A DNA stretch of 63,101 nt from Oxalobacteraceae bacterium (GTDB taxonomy: Bacteria; Pseudomonadota; Gammaproteobacteria; Burkholderiales; Burkholderiaceae_D). The stretch lies in assembly GCA_021299035.1 (NCBI GenBank), contig JAJTGD010000008.1, positions 1 through 63,101 of the forward strand, written 5' to 3'. Within the stretch, counting starts at the first letter, position 1, and each line of letters opens with the position of its first letter. Below are positions 8,470 through 17,855 of the stretch, piece by piece. Below the pieces are notes generated by a model. That model saw nothing but the letters and a program-made list of their open reading frames with translations, did no database searches and was not told where the DNA came from. The position numbers were made by a program, and so were the translations under genes.

Positions 8470-8712
8470 CTACTGCGGGCACATCACCTCCGACATGATC
8501 TTGCGCCGCGCTTCGGGGTCGGACTCTTTTTGCAGCTTTTCCATTAATGCCGCGAGGCGCTCCCCCTCGGCTTTCATCTTCGGATCTTCTGACATCTGCA
8601 GTTGCGGGTTTGGGGCTGTTACCGGCTGAGCGATCACAGGCTCAATATTCTCTGCGTGTGCAGCGTTGCAAATGGCAGCGCCAACCATGACGTGGACAAA
8701 GATTTTCATCAT
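8470..8712 (-). CDS. Small exported protein of unknown function
   Basis: 80 residues. A signal peptide (MMKIFVHVMVGAAICNAAHA) with an AHA cleavage site is followed by a roughly 60-residue mature part with the helical, charged stretch ERLAALMEKLQKESDPEARR and a single near-terminal Cys (MCPQ). No family is recognised. The signal sequence and a position antisense to nothing else support it being real. The second Met may be the true start. It converges with the bactofilin gene and heads away from the surface-adhesin-like gene upstream. Confidence 0.6.
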   Translation of the reverse strand: MMKIFVHVMVGAAICNAAHAENIEPVIAQPVTAPNPQLQMSEDPKMKAEGERLAALMEKLQKESDPEARRKIMSEVMCPQ

Positions 8713-8788
8713 CTTGACCCCCTATCTGAGGTTTTCCGGATAAGCATGGCGTCGCATAACGTCAAGCAACGTACTGCTACTACCGTAC

Positions 8789-9202
8789 TCATCGCATAAT
8801 CATCCCGCAAGCCTGATCAAGCAATTTTTCCGTGACCGAGCCAGAGGTCACTGGTACCCACTGTGGATGCTGAACCGCGCTGGACTGGAGCGGCGCTCCC
8901 ACTCCATCTTTATCTGCGTACGATATAAGCCACATCACGCGTGACTGTCGGAAGCGGCAATCGAACTCTTGCTGAGACCGAATCATCATCGCGCCGGCTT
9001 GATCTGCTTGCTCGTTGATCTGTACCTGCCAAATATAAACAATGTAACCCTTGCGGTTCATATTGGCCGCGTCGAGGAAATGTTTGCGCCCGACGTCCTC
9101 GTCCGTAACAAATACAAGCGCAGCGGCGATTTTCGGCAACATGACAAGCAGAAGGCTACCGAGTAATAAATCACGCCACCGACACCTTCCCGGTTTCTTC
9201 AC
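8789..9202 (-). CDS. Surface-adhesin protein E-like exported protein
   Basis: 137 residues. The hydrophobic N-terminus RDLLLGSLLLVMLPKIAAA is a signal peptide. The mature part follows the Adhesin_E pattern: an ordered strand with W in YIVYIWQVQINEQ, FDCRFRQSRVMWLISYAD, then WVPVTSGSVTEKLLDQAC, the usual ending with a Cys that can pair with the earlier one. Members are small periplasmic or surface proteins common in betaproteobacteria; the name derives from a Haemophilus adhesin, and adhesion has not been shown for most homologues. It is followed by another exported-protein gene on the same strand. Confidence 0.65.
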   Translation of the reverse strand: MKKPGRCRWRDLLLGSLLLVMLPKIAAALVFVTDEDVGRKHFLDAANMNRKGYIVYIWQVQINEQADQAGAMMIRSQQEFDCRFRQSRVMWLISYADKDGVGAPLQSSAVQHPQWVPVTSGSVTEKLLDQACGMIMR

Positions 9203-9212
9203 GAGAGCTCAC

Positions 9213-9737
9213 TCACTTCAGAGGCAAAGCAAGCTGAAGCATCAAGGCGTTGAATCCCAGTAGATTGACCTGCACACCAAAACCATCTCCGAGATCCCAG
9301 CCAAGTGCCGGCACAATACCTGGCGAGAAGCCGTTGTAATTGAGCGGCACTTTATCCTCATAGCGACCTTTATAGCCGTACAACAGACCACCAGTTACCT
9401 TTGCGTAGAGCTGAGGCTCACCGAACAAATTTCTGTACGATACGCCCCATGGGTAGTAATACATCGATGGCTGGCCAAAAGAATTCGTAAACAAAGCAAC
9501 GCCGGCAACCGAACCACTAGTTCGCTCGCGCTCAACACCGACTAGCCAAACATGCTCATGCTCCGGACTGGGGCTGAAATGCCGGGTGTAGGGGGAAAAA
9601 GTGAGAAAATTTTGATCGCCGGTTTTTTTTTCGAGCGAAAAACCATCTGTCCAATCGCTTGCCCATGCGGCACTGCTGTTTAAGAAAAACAGTAGCGACA
9701 GCAAAGCTTGCGTAGTAAACCTTGAGAAGAAAAACAT
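9213..9737 (-). CDS. Outer-membrane beta-barrel protein, PagP-like family
   Basis: 174 residues with a signal peptide (LLSLLFFLNSSAAWA) and a mature part of alternating strands ending in a hydrophobic C-terminal strand (NALMLQLALPLK). The motif SPYTRHFSPSPEHEHVWLVG near residue 50, followed by FTNSFGQPSMYYYPWG and GFSPGIVPALGWDLGDGFG, is a recurring pattern in betaproteobacterial proteins sometimes annotated as PagP-related, that is lipid A palmitoyltransferase-like. The assignment is by pattern only and enzymatic activity is unproven. It lies 10 bp upstream of the adhesin-E-like gene in the same orientation, so both probably share a promoter. Confidence 0.6.
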   Translation of the reverse strand: MFFFSRFTTQALLSLLFFLNSSAAWASDWTDGFSLEKKTGDQNFLTFSPYTRHFSPSPEHEHVWLVGVERERTSGSVAGVALFTNSFGQPSMYYYPWGVSYRNLFGEPQLYAKVTGGLLYGYKGRYEDKVPLNYNGFSPGIVPALGWDLGDGFGVQVNLLGFNALMLQLALPLK

Positions 9738-9852
9738 TGTATTTGTCGGAAAATAGCGGGGAAGACCGCAGTTTTAAATCAAGAATTGAAGGACCACAGT
9801 ATCATTTATACCCGGGTCATTCAACTAAAATGCCAAGCTGCCACTAATTGCA

Positions 9853-11403
9853 TTGCCGCGAATTAGTCTTACGCTCAGATCATTCAACACTAGACCCGAA
9901 GCCCCCGTGTTGCCATACACTCAATTACCCGATTACCAACGTAATTTTATACTGTTACTTGTCACCACCACCCTGATAAAGCTGTGGCTCGCGGCAGTAT
10001 TTCCATTCACCGGTGATGAGGCTTACTTCTACCAGTGGGGTACGCATCCAGACTGGGGTGGCTTTTATGACCACCCGCCGATGGTCGGTTGGTGGCTGTG
10101 GGTCATGCAACAAATATCGTCACATCCGGTAGTACTTCGGCTTCCCGCAGTGTTGCTATGGATCTGTATCTGTTTCGGCATGATGGATCTGGTCGACCGA
10201 ATAAATCCGGGCCAAGTAGAGCAACGCTGGCTACTCGGAAGTTTATTTCTGACGCTGCCTTTTACATGGGCTCTTAACTTCGTCACGACCGATACACCAC
10301 TGATTTTTTTCTTGTTTTTTTCGGGGTACGCATTTATCCGCGCAGAACTTTCCGGGAAATTGCGCTGGGATATTGCGTGTGGCGTATTACTCGGCTTAGC
10401 ACTGCTATCAAAATACTTTGCCGGGCTGCTCGCAATTACCTATGCAGCCTATCTTCTGCCACGCCGGCGTGGACTTGTCAGGGTCGTTTTAATCGCCGCC
10501 TGTGCGCTGCCGTTCATGGTCTTGAATTTGGCTTGGAACTCAACCCATTGCTGGAACAACATTTTGTTTAACTTGATTAACCGGAATCAAGGAGCTCATT
10601 TTTCTGCCTCGCAGATCGGATCGTATCTGCTGATGCTGATTTTTCTGATAACGCCTTGGTCATTGCTTGCACTGGTAAAAACAGATCAATGGCGCAAGCA
10701 ATGGTATGTAAGCGCACTTTTCGTCATACCCTTGTTGTTACTTTTAGCTTTGTCACTGCGAAAACAAATCGGACTACATTGGATACTTGGCTTTCTACCT
10801 TTCCTCTTTTTATACGCTGGCCTCCACCTTCAACTTGATAAACTAAAGCGCCATCGACGATGGAACCTGTTACTTGGTATTCCGCTGCTAATTGCGCTAC
10901 TTAGTTTAAGCCATCTACCCACCGATAGCTTCATGGCGTCAAACCGTCATACAGATATTGTCATGCATCGTGCAGGAAATTTACTCGCCACATCGGTCAT
11001 GCAAGACTTACCTGGCGATACGATTCTGATGACTCGATCGTACAGCCAATCCTCGTTACTGGGGTTTCACGCAGGAGTTTATGTACCGGTGTTTGGCGCA
11101 GGGAGTTTTCATGCACGGCTTGATGACGGTATCACTGACTTCAGCAGCCTGAATGAAAAAAATATTCGCATTATTAGCAGCAAACCCATCGAGCTATCGC
11201 AGCTGGCGGATTATTTTGACAGCGTCACCTTAAAAGAGCGTTCAGTCGAAGGGGCTACATTCTGGATCGCGGACGGCTCAGGCTTTCGCTTCGAGCCTTA
11301 TCGCAGCAACATTCTGCGCCAAATTGCAACGAGCTATTACGCAATCCCCGCCTGGTTACCCACATTGGATTGTAAGTTTTTGAGAAGCTATGGCTTCATT
11401 TGA
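9853..11403 (+). CDS. GT39 (ArnT-like) membrane glycosyltransferase
   Basis: About 516 residues in a GT-C fold: many transmembrane helices (for example NFILLLVTTTLIKLWLAAVF) and the first periplasmic loop with the catalytic acid pair in FTGDEAYFYQWG, then DHPPMVGWWLW. GT39/ArnT enzymes transfer sugars from undecaprenyl-phosphate carriers to lipid A, proteins or glycans on the periplasmic side. The locus opposite makes a polyprenyl-phospho-pentose, a fitting donor. The start is uncertain: no ATG lies near the N-terminus, and TTG 9853 or the nearby GTG/TTG around 9907-9910 are candidates. The 3' end overlaps the convergent gtrA gene by 8 bp. Confidence 0.82.
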   Translation: MPRISLTLRSFNTRPEAPVLPYTQLPDYQRNFILLLVTTTLIKLWLAAVFPFTGDEAYFYQWGTHPDWGGFYDHPPMVGWWLWVMQQISSHPVVLRLPAVLLWICICFGMMDLVDRINPGQVEQRWLLGSLFLTLPFTWALNFVTTDTPLIFFLFFSGYAFIRAELSGKLRWDIACGVLLGLALLSKYFAGLLAITYAAYLLPRRRGLVRVVLIAACALPFMVLNLAWNSTHCWNNILFNLINRNQGAHFSASQIGSYLLMLIFLITPWSLLALVKTDQWRKQWYVSALFVIPLLLLLALSLRKQIGLHWILGFLPFLFLYAGLHLQLDKLKRHRRWNLLLGIPLLIALLSLSHLPTDSFMASNRHTDIVMHRAGNLLATSVMQDLPGDTILMTRSYSQSSLLGFHAGVYVPVFGAGSFHARLDDGITDFSSLNEKNIRIISSKPIELSQLADYFDSVTLKERSVEGATFWIADGSGFRFEPYRSNILRQIATSYYAIPAWLPTLDCKFLRSYGFI

Positions 11404-11794
11404 ATGAAAATCTTTTGTGTCCTATGTAGCTACTGAAGGCCGGCACAGCGATACCAATCCCGTGTGCAATCTCCGAGACCCAGTGATTGATGCCGATTAG
11501 CGGAAGTAGATAATACAGTCCCATACTTACCGCAAAAGTTTGCAGTATCCCGACACTATTCACCATCACAAAAAAAACCATACTTTTTCTGACTGGCTGA
11601 CTGCTTTGCGGGAAAACGAAAAATCGCATCAGAACGAACGCCACGACCATACCCGTCAGATAGCCGAGTATCACCGCTGCAGAAAAATCGGTCCATTGGT
11701 TATAAACCACACGCGCAGAAAAATTCACTGCGGCAGCTAAACCACCAATACAAAGAAAGACCAGGAATTCTCGCTTCAGGAAGTGGTGGATCAT
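11396..11794 (-). CDS. GtrA-family membrane protein (polyprenyl-phosphate-sugar flippase)
   Basis: 132 residues with four predicted transmembrane helices and the GtrA opening FLKREFLVFLCIGGLAAAVNF followed by a conserved Arg/Asn pattern (VNFSARVVYN). GtrA-like proteins move polyprenyl-phosphate-linked sugars across the inner membrane. In mycobacteria the homologue Rv3789 works with decaprenyl-phosphoryl-arabinose. The start codon abuts the stop codon of the DprE2-like gene (TGA-ATG), so translation is probably coupled. It is the last gene of the four-gene minus-strand operon. Confidence 0.87.
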   Translation of the reverse strand: MIHHFLKREFLVFLCIGGLAAAVNFSARVVYNQWTDFSAAVILGYLTGMVVAFVLMRFFVFPQSSQPVRKSMVFFVMVNSVGILQTFAVSMGLYYLLPLIGINHWVSEIAHGIGIAVPAFSSYIGHKRFSFK

Positions 11795-12532
11795 TCAAAT
11801 ATTCAGCTTATGAAATATCCAGCGCGGCAAGTGCTGAACGATGAGCATAATTAGTTGCCATTTCGCGGGTACGTACGCTACCGGTTTACCGGCTTCTATC
11901 GCCTTCACGATCGCGCGCGCGACCTGATCAACTGCAGCCAGCCCGCTGGAAGGCAAATGCGCTGTCATAGGCGTAGCGGTCGGCCCCGGCTTGATCAACA
12001 CAATTTTTATCCCGGTATAAGCAAAGCGATGCTGCAGTCCCTGCGCATAGCGCTCGACCATGCCCTTGCCTGCACCGTAAACATAATTCGCTTTGCGGCC
12101 GCGATCACCCGCCACTGAACCGATCAAGGCAAGCCTTCCTCGTCCCTGCTGTGCAAGCTGCTTGGCAAAGGCTTCGGCAAACAACACGGGCGACACACCA
12201 TTAATCTGCAAAGCTGCCTCGGCGACATGAATATCCTGCTCACAAGATTGCTGCACCGGCAAATCACCATGCGCAATCAACACAATGTCGATTGGGGATT
12301 GCCCAGCTTGCTGCGCCAGCGAAGAAATTGCGTCTGCATCAAGAAAATCAATCTGGACGGTTTCTATCGCTGACTGCGGGCTACGAACCCGCAGATCATC
12401 GGCCACGCGTTGAACGCGCGACAGATCACGCCCCACAAGCAGGAAGTCAGCAGCTTCGCTTACCCACAACCGCGCACAATGCTCTGCAATCGCTGAACTG
12501 GCACCAATAATGACGATTCGCTTTTTACTCAA
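11795..12532 (-). CDS. DprE2-like SDR, decaprenylphosphoryl-2-keto-ribose reductase family
   Basis: 245 residues, a short-chain dehydrogenase. The cofactor motif is the DprE2-type IGASSAIAEHCAR near residue 9 rather than the common TGxxxGIG. The catalytic Ser lies in LIGSVAGDRGR and the active-site pair is YVYGAGKGM (YxxxK). In actinobacteria DprE2 reduces decaprenylphosphoryl-2-keto-ribose to decaprenylphosphoryl-arabinose. Its placement 1 bp after the DprE1-like gene and directly before gtrA makes this function the best reading. The exact polyprenol length and sugar in this organism are unknown. Confidence 0.85.
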   Translation of the reverse strand: MSKKRIVIIGASSAIAEHCARLWVSEAADFLLVGRDLSRVQRVADDLRVRSPQSAIETVQIDFLDADAISSLAQQAGQSPIDIVLIAHGDLPVQQSCEQDIHVAEAALQINGVSPVLFAEAFAKQLAQQGRGRLALIGSVAGDRGRKANYVYGAGKGMVERYAQGLQHRFAYTGIKIVLIKPGPTATPMTAHLPSSGLAAVDQVARAIVKAIEAGKPVAYVPAKWQLIMLIVQHLPRWIFHKLNI

Positions 12533-12533
12533 T

Positions 12534-13826
12534 TTAATTCCCTAACAGTCGGCGCGACATCGCCGAGCTAATACCCGCATCTCGCAATGGCAGAAATTCA
12601 TTCAAACGTGGATAACCCGCTTCGAACAAGGCGCGTGACATACGAGCATCTTTGGCAGGATACAGCCGACCGCCTGCCTCCATCACGATCGCATCGAGCC
12701 TCTCGAATACAGCCAACGTAGGCGCACCGACGTTCGGGAAGTCCAGTGCCAAGGTGACACCGGGTCGGGCAAAGCTCAGCATGCCGACCGCATCGCGCTG
12801 ACCAAAAGTTTTAAGTACCGCGAGAAAAGAACCCATGCCAGCGCTCGAGATTGTCTTCAACAGGGTTTGTACACCTACGGCACCAACCTCCCGCGGCAAG
12901 ACACATTGGTACTGGTAAAAACCACGCGGTCCGTACAGACGATTCCAGTCTTGTATTCGGTCTAAGGGGTGAAAAAACTGCTCGTAGTGCTGCAGCTGAC
13001 GCGCCTGCGTTTTTTTCAGGCGATAGTACATCGCGTTGAAAGGTCGCAGCGAGAGCCGGTTCACAAGTGAAATTGGCGGCACGAAGGGGAAGCGAATGTC
13101 GGCGCGCGGTGGTGGTGCGGGCTGATTAACCGCAACTGGATTGGCCCGCATAAAAATGCCACGCCCTGATGGGTGCAGACAATCGATCCAGGACACCGTA
13201 TGTTCCCAGTCGGCTTCCGAAGCGTCAGCCAGCGTGAAGAATTCTTGGAGGTCTTCAAAGGGATGCGTTTCTACCTCCAGCCATGGGCCAGGCACACGCC
13301 GCAGCTGCAGCTCGGCCTCGACGATCACACCCGTTAAACCAAGCCCACCGACCGTCGCTGCAAACATCGTATCGCCGGGTCGGCATGTGATGACTTCTCC
13401 ACTGGTGCGCGCCAGCGTGAGCTGCGTGACATGGTCACCGAAGCAGCCATGGCGGTGATGATTTTTACCATGTACATCGTTAGCGATTGCGCCACCGACC
13501 GTGACATATTGCGTACCCGGCACAACCGGCAGCATCCAACCTCGCGTCACACCAAAGCGCTGAATTTCGCGCAGCAAGGTCCCCGACTCGCAACGCAAAC
13601 AACCTGTCTGTTCATCAAATGCGATGAAACGATCGAGTGATCGCAGATCCCATAAAGTGCCGCCGGGATTGAGACAAACATCACCATAGCTACGGCCCAT
13701 GCCAAATGCGAGGCCTTGACGTTGACCGGTGATTTCAGTCTTGATTCGGGTTCTGTCGGCGAGCGGCTGCATGTGGTGATCGGCGGTGCCGAGTCGCCCC
13801 CAGGCGCTAATGGCTACCATGCCCAT
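12534..13826 (-). CDS. DprE1-like FAD-dependent oxidase (polyprenylphosphoryl-ribose 2'-oxidase)
   Basis: 430 residues, a VAO-type flavoprotein. FAD-binding motifs match the DprE1 signature: FGMGRSYGDVCLNPGG near residue 41 and NDVHGKNHHRHGCFGDHV near residue 116. Near the C-terminus GVTLALDFP followed by GGRLYPAKDAR corresponds to the mycobacterial active-site region with its essential Lys (here about K392); the Cys attacked by benzothiazinones in mycobacteria is replaced by Ala (about A360). It would oxidise the 2'-OH of polyprenylphosphoryl-ribose as the first epimerisation step. It overlaps the upstream HAD-UbiA gene by 13 bp. Confidence 0.88.
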   Translation of the reverse strand: MGMVAISAWGRLGTADHHMQPLADRTRIKTEITGQRQGLAFGMGRSYGDVCLNPGGTLWDLRSLDRFIAFDEQTGCLRCESGTLLREIQRFGVTRGWMLPVVPGTQYVTVGGAIANDVHGKNHHRHGCFGDHVTQLTLARTSGEVITCRPGDTMFAATVGGLGLTGVIVEAELQLRRVPGPWLEVETHPFEDLQEFFTLADASEADWEHTVSWIDCLHPSGRGIFMRANPVAVNQPAPPPRADIRFPFVPPISLVNRLSLRPFNAMYYRLKKTQARQLQHYEQFFHPLDRIQDWNRLYGPRGFYQYQCVLPREVGAVGVQTLLKTISSAGMGSFLAVLKTFGQRDAVGMLSFARPGVTLALDFPNVGAPTLAVFERLDAIVMEAGGRLYPAKDARMSRALFEAGYPRLNEFLPLRDAGISSAMSRRLLGN

Positions 13827-15247
13827 CCCCGTGAGCCGACCAGTAAAACACCGAAGAAGATCACGCCAGCGATGAGGCCCACCCGATCACGCAAAGCGAA
13901 TACCAAGGGGTCGTCATGCATCTCGCCGCGATGGGCTTTCATCCAGATACGGCTGATCCAGTACAGCAGCACTGGCACTGCCGCCCAGATCAATTCCGGC
14001 GAGCGATACAAACGTATGACAGCTTCACTATTCAAATAGAGCGCTAACACCAGTACAGAAGCGTAGCCAGACATCAGACCTAGTATTTGCACTAGGGAAG
14101 CATCCGAGGTCAGGTAGCCACGCCCATGCGCCCGTTCGCTGCCCGACTTGGACTGTAAGTCCAGTTCAGCGTAACGCTTGACGAAGGCCAACGACAGAAA
14201 GAAGAACGCGGAGAAGGCCAGTAACCAAAATGACAGTGGAATACTGACCGCAGCCGCCCCTGCGATCACCCGCAGCGTGTAGAGCATGGCGAGCGCGAGG
14301 CAATCAATAATCACCAATCGCTTCAGTACCAGCGAGTAGGCGCACGTCAGTGCAAAGTAAAACAAGAGCCAGCCGCTGAATGCCCAGCCAACCGGTACTG
14401 CGCACAGCAAGGCGCACACCAGTAACAGGGGTACCAGCATGACGCCCAGCGCGACCGGTATCTGTCCCGCAGCAAACGGACGAAAGCGCTTGCGTGGGTG
14501 CTGTCGGTCACTATCGAGATCGAGCAGATCATTCGCCACATACACCGCTGAAGCACACAAACTGAAGGCAACGAAGGCGAGCAACAAGCGCGGCAAGGTC
14601 TCGCCATCCGGAATCATGTGCGCTGCCATCGGCGCCATAAACAGCAAAAAATTTTTGGCCCATTGATGCGGGCGTAGCGCTCTTAGCAAAGCTTCACCGA
14701 CTCGGTGGTCGGTGTCGAAGATCTTGTCGACCTCGGCGACGGTTTTCGCCTTTCTGGTGACCTCGGCTGAAGCATTGACCACGACAGCTTTACGGGCACG
14801 CTGCCACACATGCAGATCTACCGAGGCGTTACCGACATAGTCAAAGCCGCCCGCACCAAATAGCCGCTCGAGCGCATCAGCTTTTTTCACACCTCCAAGA
14901 TTGGTATTGCCATCACTTGCAATGACTTCGTCGAAGATACCCAAGTGCTCGGAGATGGCCGTCGCAATACTGTGGTCTGCAGCGGTACAAAGCACTAGCT
15001 TGCGACCCTGCGCGCGTTGCTCGGTCAACCACGTGATCAGTGGCTGGTGATAGGGCAGCGTACTGGGATCAAATCGAGATAGCGCTGCGAGCCGTTGCTT
15101 GAGCACCGCCTTACCCTGCAAAAGCCAGAACGGCAGCTGCAATAACGCCAACGGATGCTCACGAAGCGCACGCAATGCGGCTTCGTGCAGGGTGTCCGAG
15201 CGGACCAGCGTACCGTCGAGATCGACAGCGAGCGGGATGGCATTCAA
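13814..15247 (-). CDS. HAD phosphatase - UbiA prenyltransferase fusion (polyprenylphosphoryl-ribose synthesis)
   Basis: About 477 residues in two parts. Residues about 1-190 are a HAD hydrolase with the nucleophile motif DLDGTLVRSD. The remainder is a UbiA-type integral membrane prenyltransferase with an NDLLDLDSD aspartate motif and about nine transmembrane helices. Mycobacterial UbiA (Rv3806c) joins phosphoribose to decaprenyl phosphate and a separate phosphatase removes the 5-phosphate; the fusion would supply both steps. The start is uncertain: TTG 15247 has a GAAGGA ribosome site 7 bp upstream, while TTG 15286 would add 13 residues. First gene of the operon with the DprE1-like, DprE2-like and gtrA genes. 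Confidence 0.85.
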   Translation of the reverse strand: MNAIPLAVDLDGTLVRSDTLHEAALRALREHPLALLQLPFWLLQGKAVLKQRLAALSRFDPSTLPYHQPLITWLTEQRAQGRKLVLCTAADHSIATAISEHLGIFDEVIASDGNTNLGGVKKADALERLFGAGGFDYVGNASVDLHVWQRARKAVVVNASAEVTRKAKTVAEVDKIFDTDHRVGEALLRALRPHQWAKNFLLFMAPMAAHMIPDGETLPRLLLAFVAFSLCASAVYVANDLLDLDSDRQHPRKRFRPFAAGQIPVALGVMLVPLLLVCALLCAVPVGWAFSGWLLFYFALTCAYSLVLKRLVIIDCLALAMLYTLRVIAGAAAVSIPLSFWLLAFSAFFFLSLAFVKRYAELDLQSKSGSERAHGRGYLTSDASLVQILGLMSGYASVLVLALYLNSEAVIRLYRSPELIWAAVPVLLYWISRIWMKAHRGEMHDDPLVFALRDRVGLIAGVIFFGVLLVGSRGWAW

Positions 15248-15393
15248 AGGCGTGTCCTTCTGGGGGTGAGCGGCTGCTTGCGCCAACTCGCGCGAGGGTA
15301 TTTTAATTCAGCAGCACAATATGAATCGGCGCCCCTAGGCGCTTCCAGCAACTGCATCAGTCGCCCGAGTCCCGCGCGAACCGTCGGGATTGT

Positions 15394-17700
15394 TCAGCGC
15401 TGAACCGCGTCAACTACGGCTAAAGCGGTCATATTCACGATACGACGAACTGTCGCCGAGGGTGTGAGGATATGCACTGCCCGTGCGCAGCCAAGCAGCA
15501 CCGGGCCAATCGCGATACCACCACCAGCGGTCATCTTCAGCAGGTTGTAGGCGATATTGGCAGCATCGATATTGGGCATCACTAACAGATTCGCGTCGCC
15601 TTTTAGCAAGGTATCGGGCATCACTGACTTCAGCAGGTGCGCATCAAGCGCGGTGTCACCATGCATCTCACCGTCGACCTCGAGATCGGGCGCACGTTCG
15701 CGAATCAAGGCCAACGCCTCACGCATCTTGAGTGCCGACTCGCTATTAGTACTACCGAAGTTGGAATGCGATAGCAAGGCGGCACGCGGGTAGAGGCCGA
15801 AGCGTCGCATTTCTTCGGCCGCCATGATGGTGATCTCAGCGATCTGCTCGGCGTTCGGATTCTCGTTGACATGGGTATCGACCAATACAATCTGTCGGTC
15901 ATGCAGTACCAAGGCATTCATCGCGGCGTAGGTGTTCACCCCAGCGCGTTTACCTAGGATCATGTCGATGTAATGCAGATGCAGATCGGTGTTGCCGTAG
16001 GTGCCACAGATCATGCCGTCGGCATCACCCTTGTAAATGGCCATGGAACCAATGAGCGTATGGCGGCGGCGCATCTCCAGCTTCGCCCATTGCTCGGTCA
16101 CGCCTTTACGGCGCGTCATCGCCAGGAACGTCTCCCAGTAGGAGCGGTAGCGATCATCCCGCTCAGGATTAATCACCTCGAAATCGTGCTCTGGGCGAAT
16201 CCGCAAACCGTAACGTTGTATGCGCTGCTCAAGCACTGCGGGACGACCGACTAAAATCGGCTTGGCCAAATCCTCATCGAGTACGACTTGTACCGCGCGC
16301 AAGACGCGCTCTTCTTCGCCTTCGGCAAATACAATGCGCTTCTTCTCGGGTGGCGCTTTCTTCGCGATGGCAAACACCGGCTTCATCACGGTACCGCTGT
16401 GATAAACAAACTGCTGCAGGCGTTCCATATAGGCCGCCATGTCCTTGATTGGACGCGCGGCCACACCCGCTTGCTCAGCCGCGATGGCGACTGCGGGCGC
16501 AATCTTCAGCATCAGGCGTGGATCGAATGGTTTCGGAATTAGGTAGTCCGGCCCGAACGACAGATTGGTAACACCGTAAGTCGTTGCCACCACATCCGAC
16601 TGCTCTGCCTGCGCCAATTCGGCAACGGCGTGGACAGTGGCAATCTCCATGCTGCGCGTGATAGTGGTAGCGCCGCAGTCAAGCGCACCCCGAAAAATAT
16701 ACGGGAAGCAGAGCACGTTATTGACTTGATTGGGGTAATCCGAACGTCCGGTCGCAATCACGGCGTCGTCACGTACTGCGCGCACCTCTTCCGGCAAAAT
16801 CTCCGGTGTGGGGTTGGCTAGTGCCAGCACCAGTGGCCTAGGTGCCATCTGTCGCACCATCTCCTGCTTCAACACACCTCCGGCCGATAAACCCAGAAAT
16901 ATATCGGCACCGGGAATCACTTCCGCCAGTGTGCGTTGTTTGATGTCTTGCGCGAAGCGTTCTTTGTCCGGATCCATTAACTCGGTGCGACCTTTGTAGA
17001 CCACGCCCGCCAGGTCGGTCACGATGATGTTCTCGATCGGGAAACCGAGGTCAACAATCAGATCAAGACAGGCCAGCGCCGCTGCACCCGCACCGGACAC
17101 CACCATCTTGCAATGTTTGATGTCTTTGCCAACCACCTGCAAACCATTCAGGATAGCGGCACCGACAATAATCGCGGTACCGTGCTGATCATCATGAAAC
17201 ACCGGTATCTTCATCCGGCTACGTAATTTGCGCTCGATATAAAAGCACTCCGGTGCCTTGATATCTTCCAGATTCACCCCCCCGAAGGTTGGCTCAAGCG
17301 CGGCGATGATGTCGCACAGCTTGTCGGGATCAGTTTCATTCACCTCAATGTCGAATACGTCGATACCGGCAAATTTCTTGAACAGCACACCCTTACCTTC
17401 CATCACCGGCTTTGCAGCCAGCGGGCCGATGTTGCCCAGGCCGAGCACTGCAGTACCGTTGGTAATGACTGCGACGAGGTTACCGCGCGCGGTGTAGCGA
17501 AACGCATTCGCGGGGTCTGCCGCGATTTCTTCACAGGCTGCAGCCACCCCAGGGGAATACGCCAGTGCGAGATCGCGCTGATTGGTGAGTTGCTTGGTGG
17601 GCGTGACGGCGATTTTGCCGGGGGAAGGAAACTCGTGATACTCAAGCGCGGCCTGACGAAATTGCTGGCGCGCTTGCGCGGGGGTGTCGTGGGAATCCAT
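15394..17700 (-). CDS. maeB: NADP-dependent malic enzyme with C-terminal phosphotransacetylase-like domain
   Basis: 768 residues, the standard length for MaeB-type hybrid enzymes. The N-terminal 430 residues are malic enzyme, with [12 protein letters not shown], the catalytic region [17 protein letters not shown] and the NADP-binding [15 protein letters not shown]. The C-terminal 330 residues match phosphotransacetylase ([24 protein letters not shown]) and usually act in allosteric regulation by acetyl-CoA rather than catalysis. The enzyme decarboxylates malate to pyruvate with NADPH production in the cytoplasm. It is transcribed divergently from thiL. Confidence 0.95.
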   Translation of the reverse strand: MDSHDTPAQARQQFRQAALEYHEFPSPGKIAVTPTKQLTNQRDLALAYSPGVAAACEEIAADPANAFRYTARGNLVAVITNGTAVLGLGNIGPLAAKPVMEGKGVLFKKFAGIDVFDIEVNETDPDKLCDIIAALEPTFGGVNLEDIKAPECFYIERKLRSRMKIPVFHDDQHGTAIIVGAAILNGLQVVGKDIKHCKMVVSGAGAAALACLDLIVDLGFPIENIIVTDLAGVVYKGRTELMDPDKERFAQDIKQRTLAEVIPGADIFLGLSAGGVLKQEMVRQMAPRPLVLALANPTPEILPEEVRAVRDDAVIATGRSDYPNQVNNVLCFPYIFRGALDCGATTITRSMEIATVHAVAELAQAEQSDVVATTYGVTNLSFGPDYLIPKPFDPRLMLKIAPAVAIAAEQAGVAARPIKDMAAYMERLQQFVYHSGTVMKPVFAIAKKAPPEKKRIVFAEGEEERVLRAVQVVLDEDLAKPILVGRPAVLEQRIQRYGLRIRPEHDFEVINPERDDRYRSYWETFLAMTRRKGVTEQWAKLEMRRRHTLIGSMAIYKGDADGMICGTYGNTDLHLHYIDMILGKRAGVNTYAAMNALVLHDRQIVLVDTHVNENPNAEQIAEITIMAAEEMRRFGLYPRAALLSHSNFGSTNSESALKMREALALIRERAPDLEVDGEMHGDTALDAHLLKSVMPDTLLKGDANLLVMPNIDAANIAYNLLKMTAGGGIAIGPVLLGCARAVHILTPSATVRRIVNMTALAVVDAVQR

Positions 17701-17855
17701 GCGGGGCAGCTCTCGGCATGCTGTCTATTCGATGCCTTGATTCTAACAGACCGAGGTAGGCCAAACCTCGATGACACACGACGATTACCGACAAGACTAC
17801 GGGCTAACTCGCCTATCAACAGTGTAGCCAATAGGCCTTCTGTACAATCGATAAC

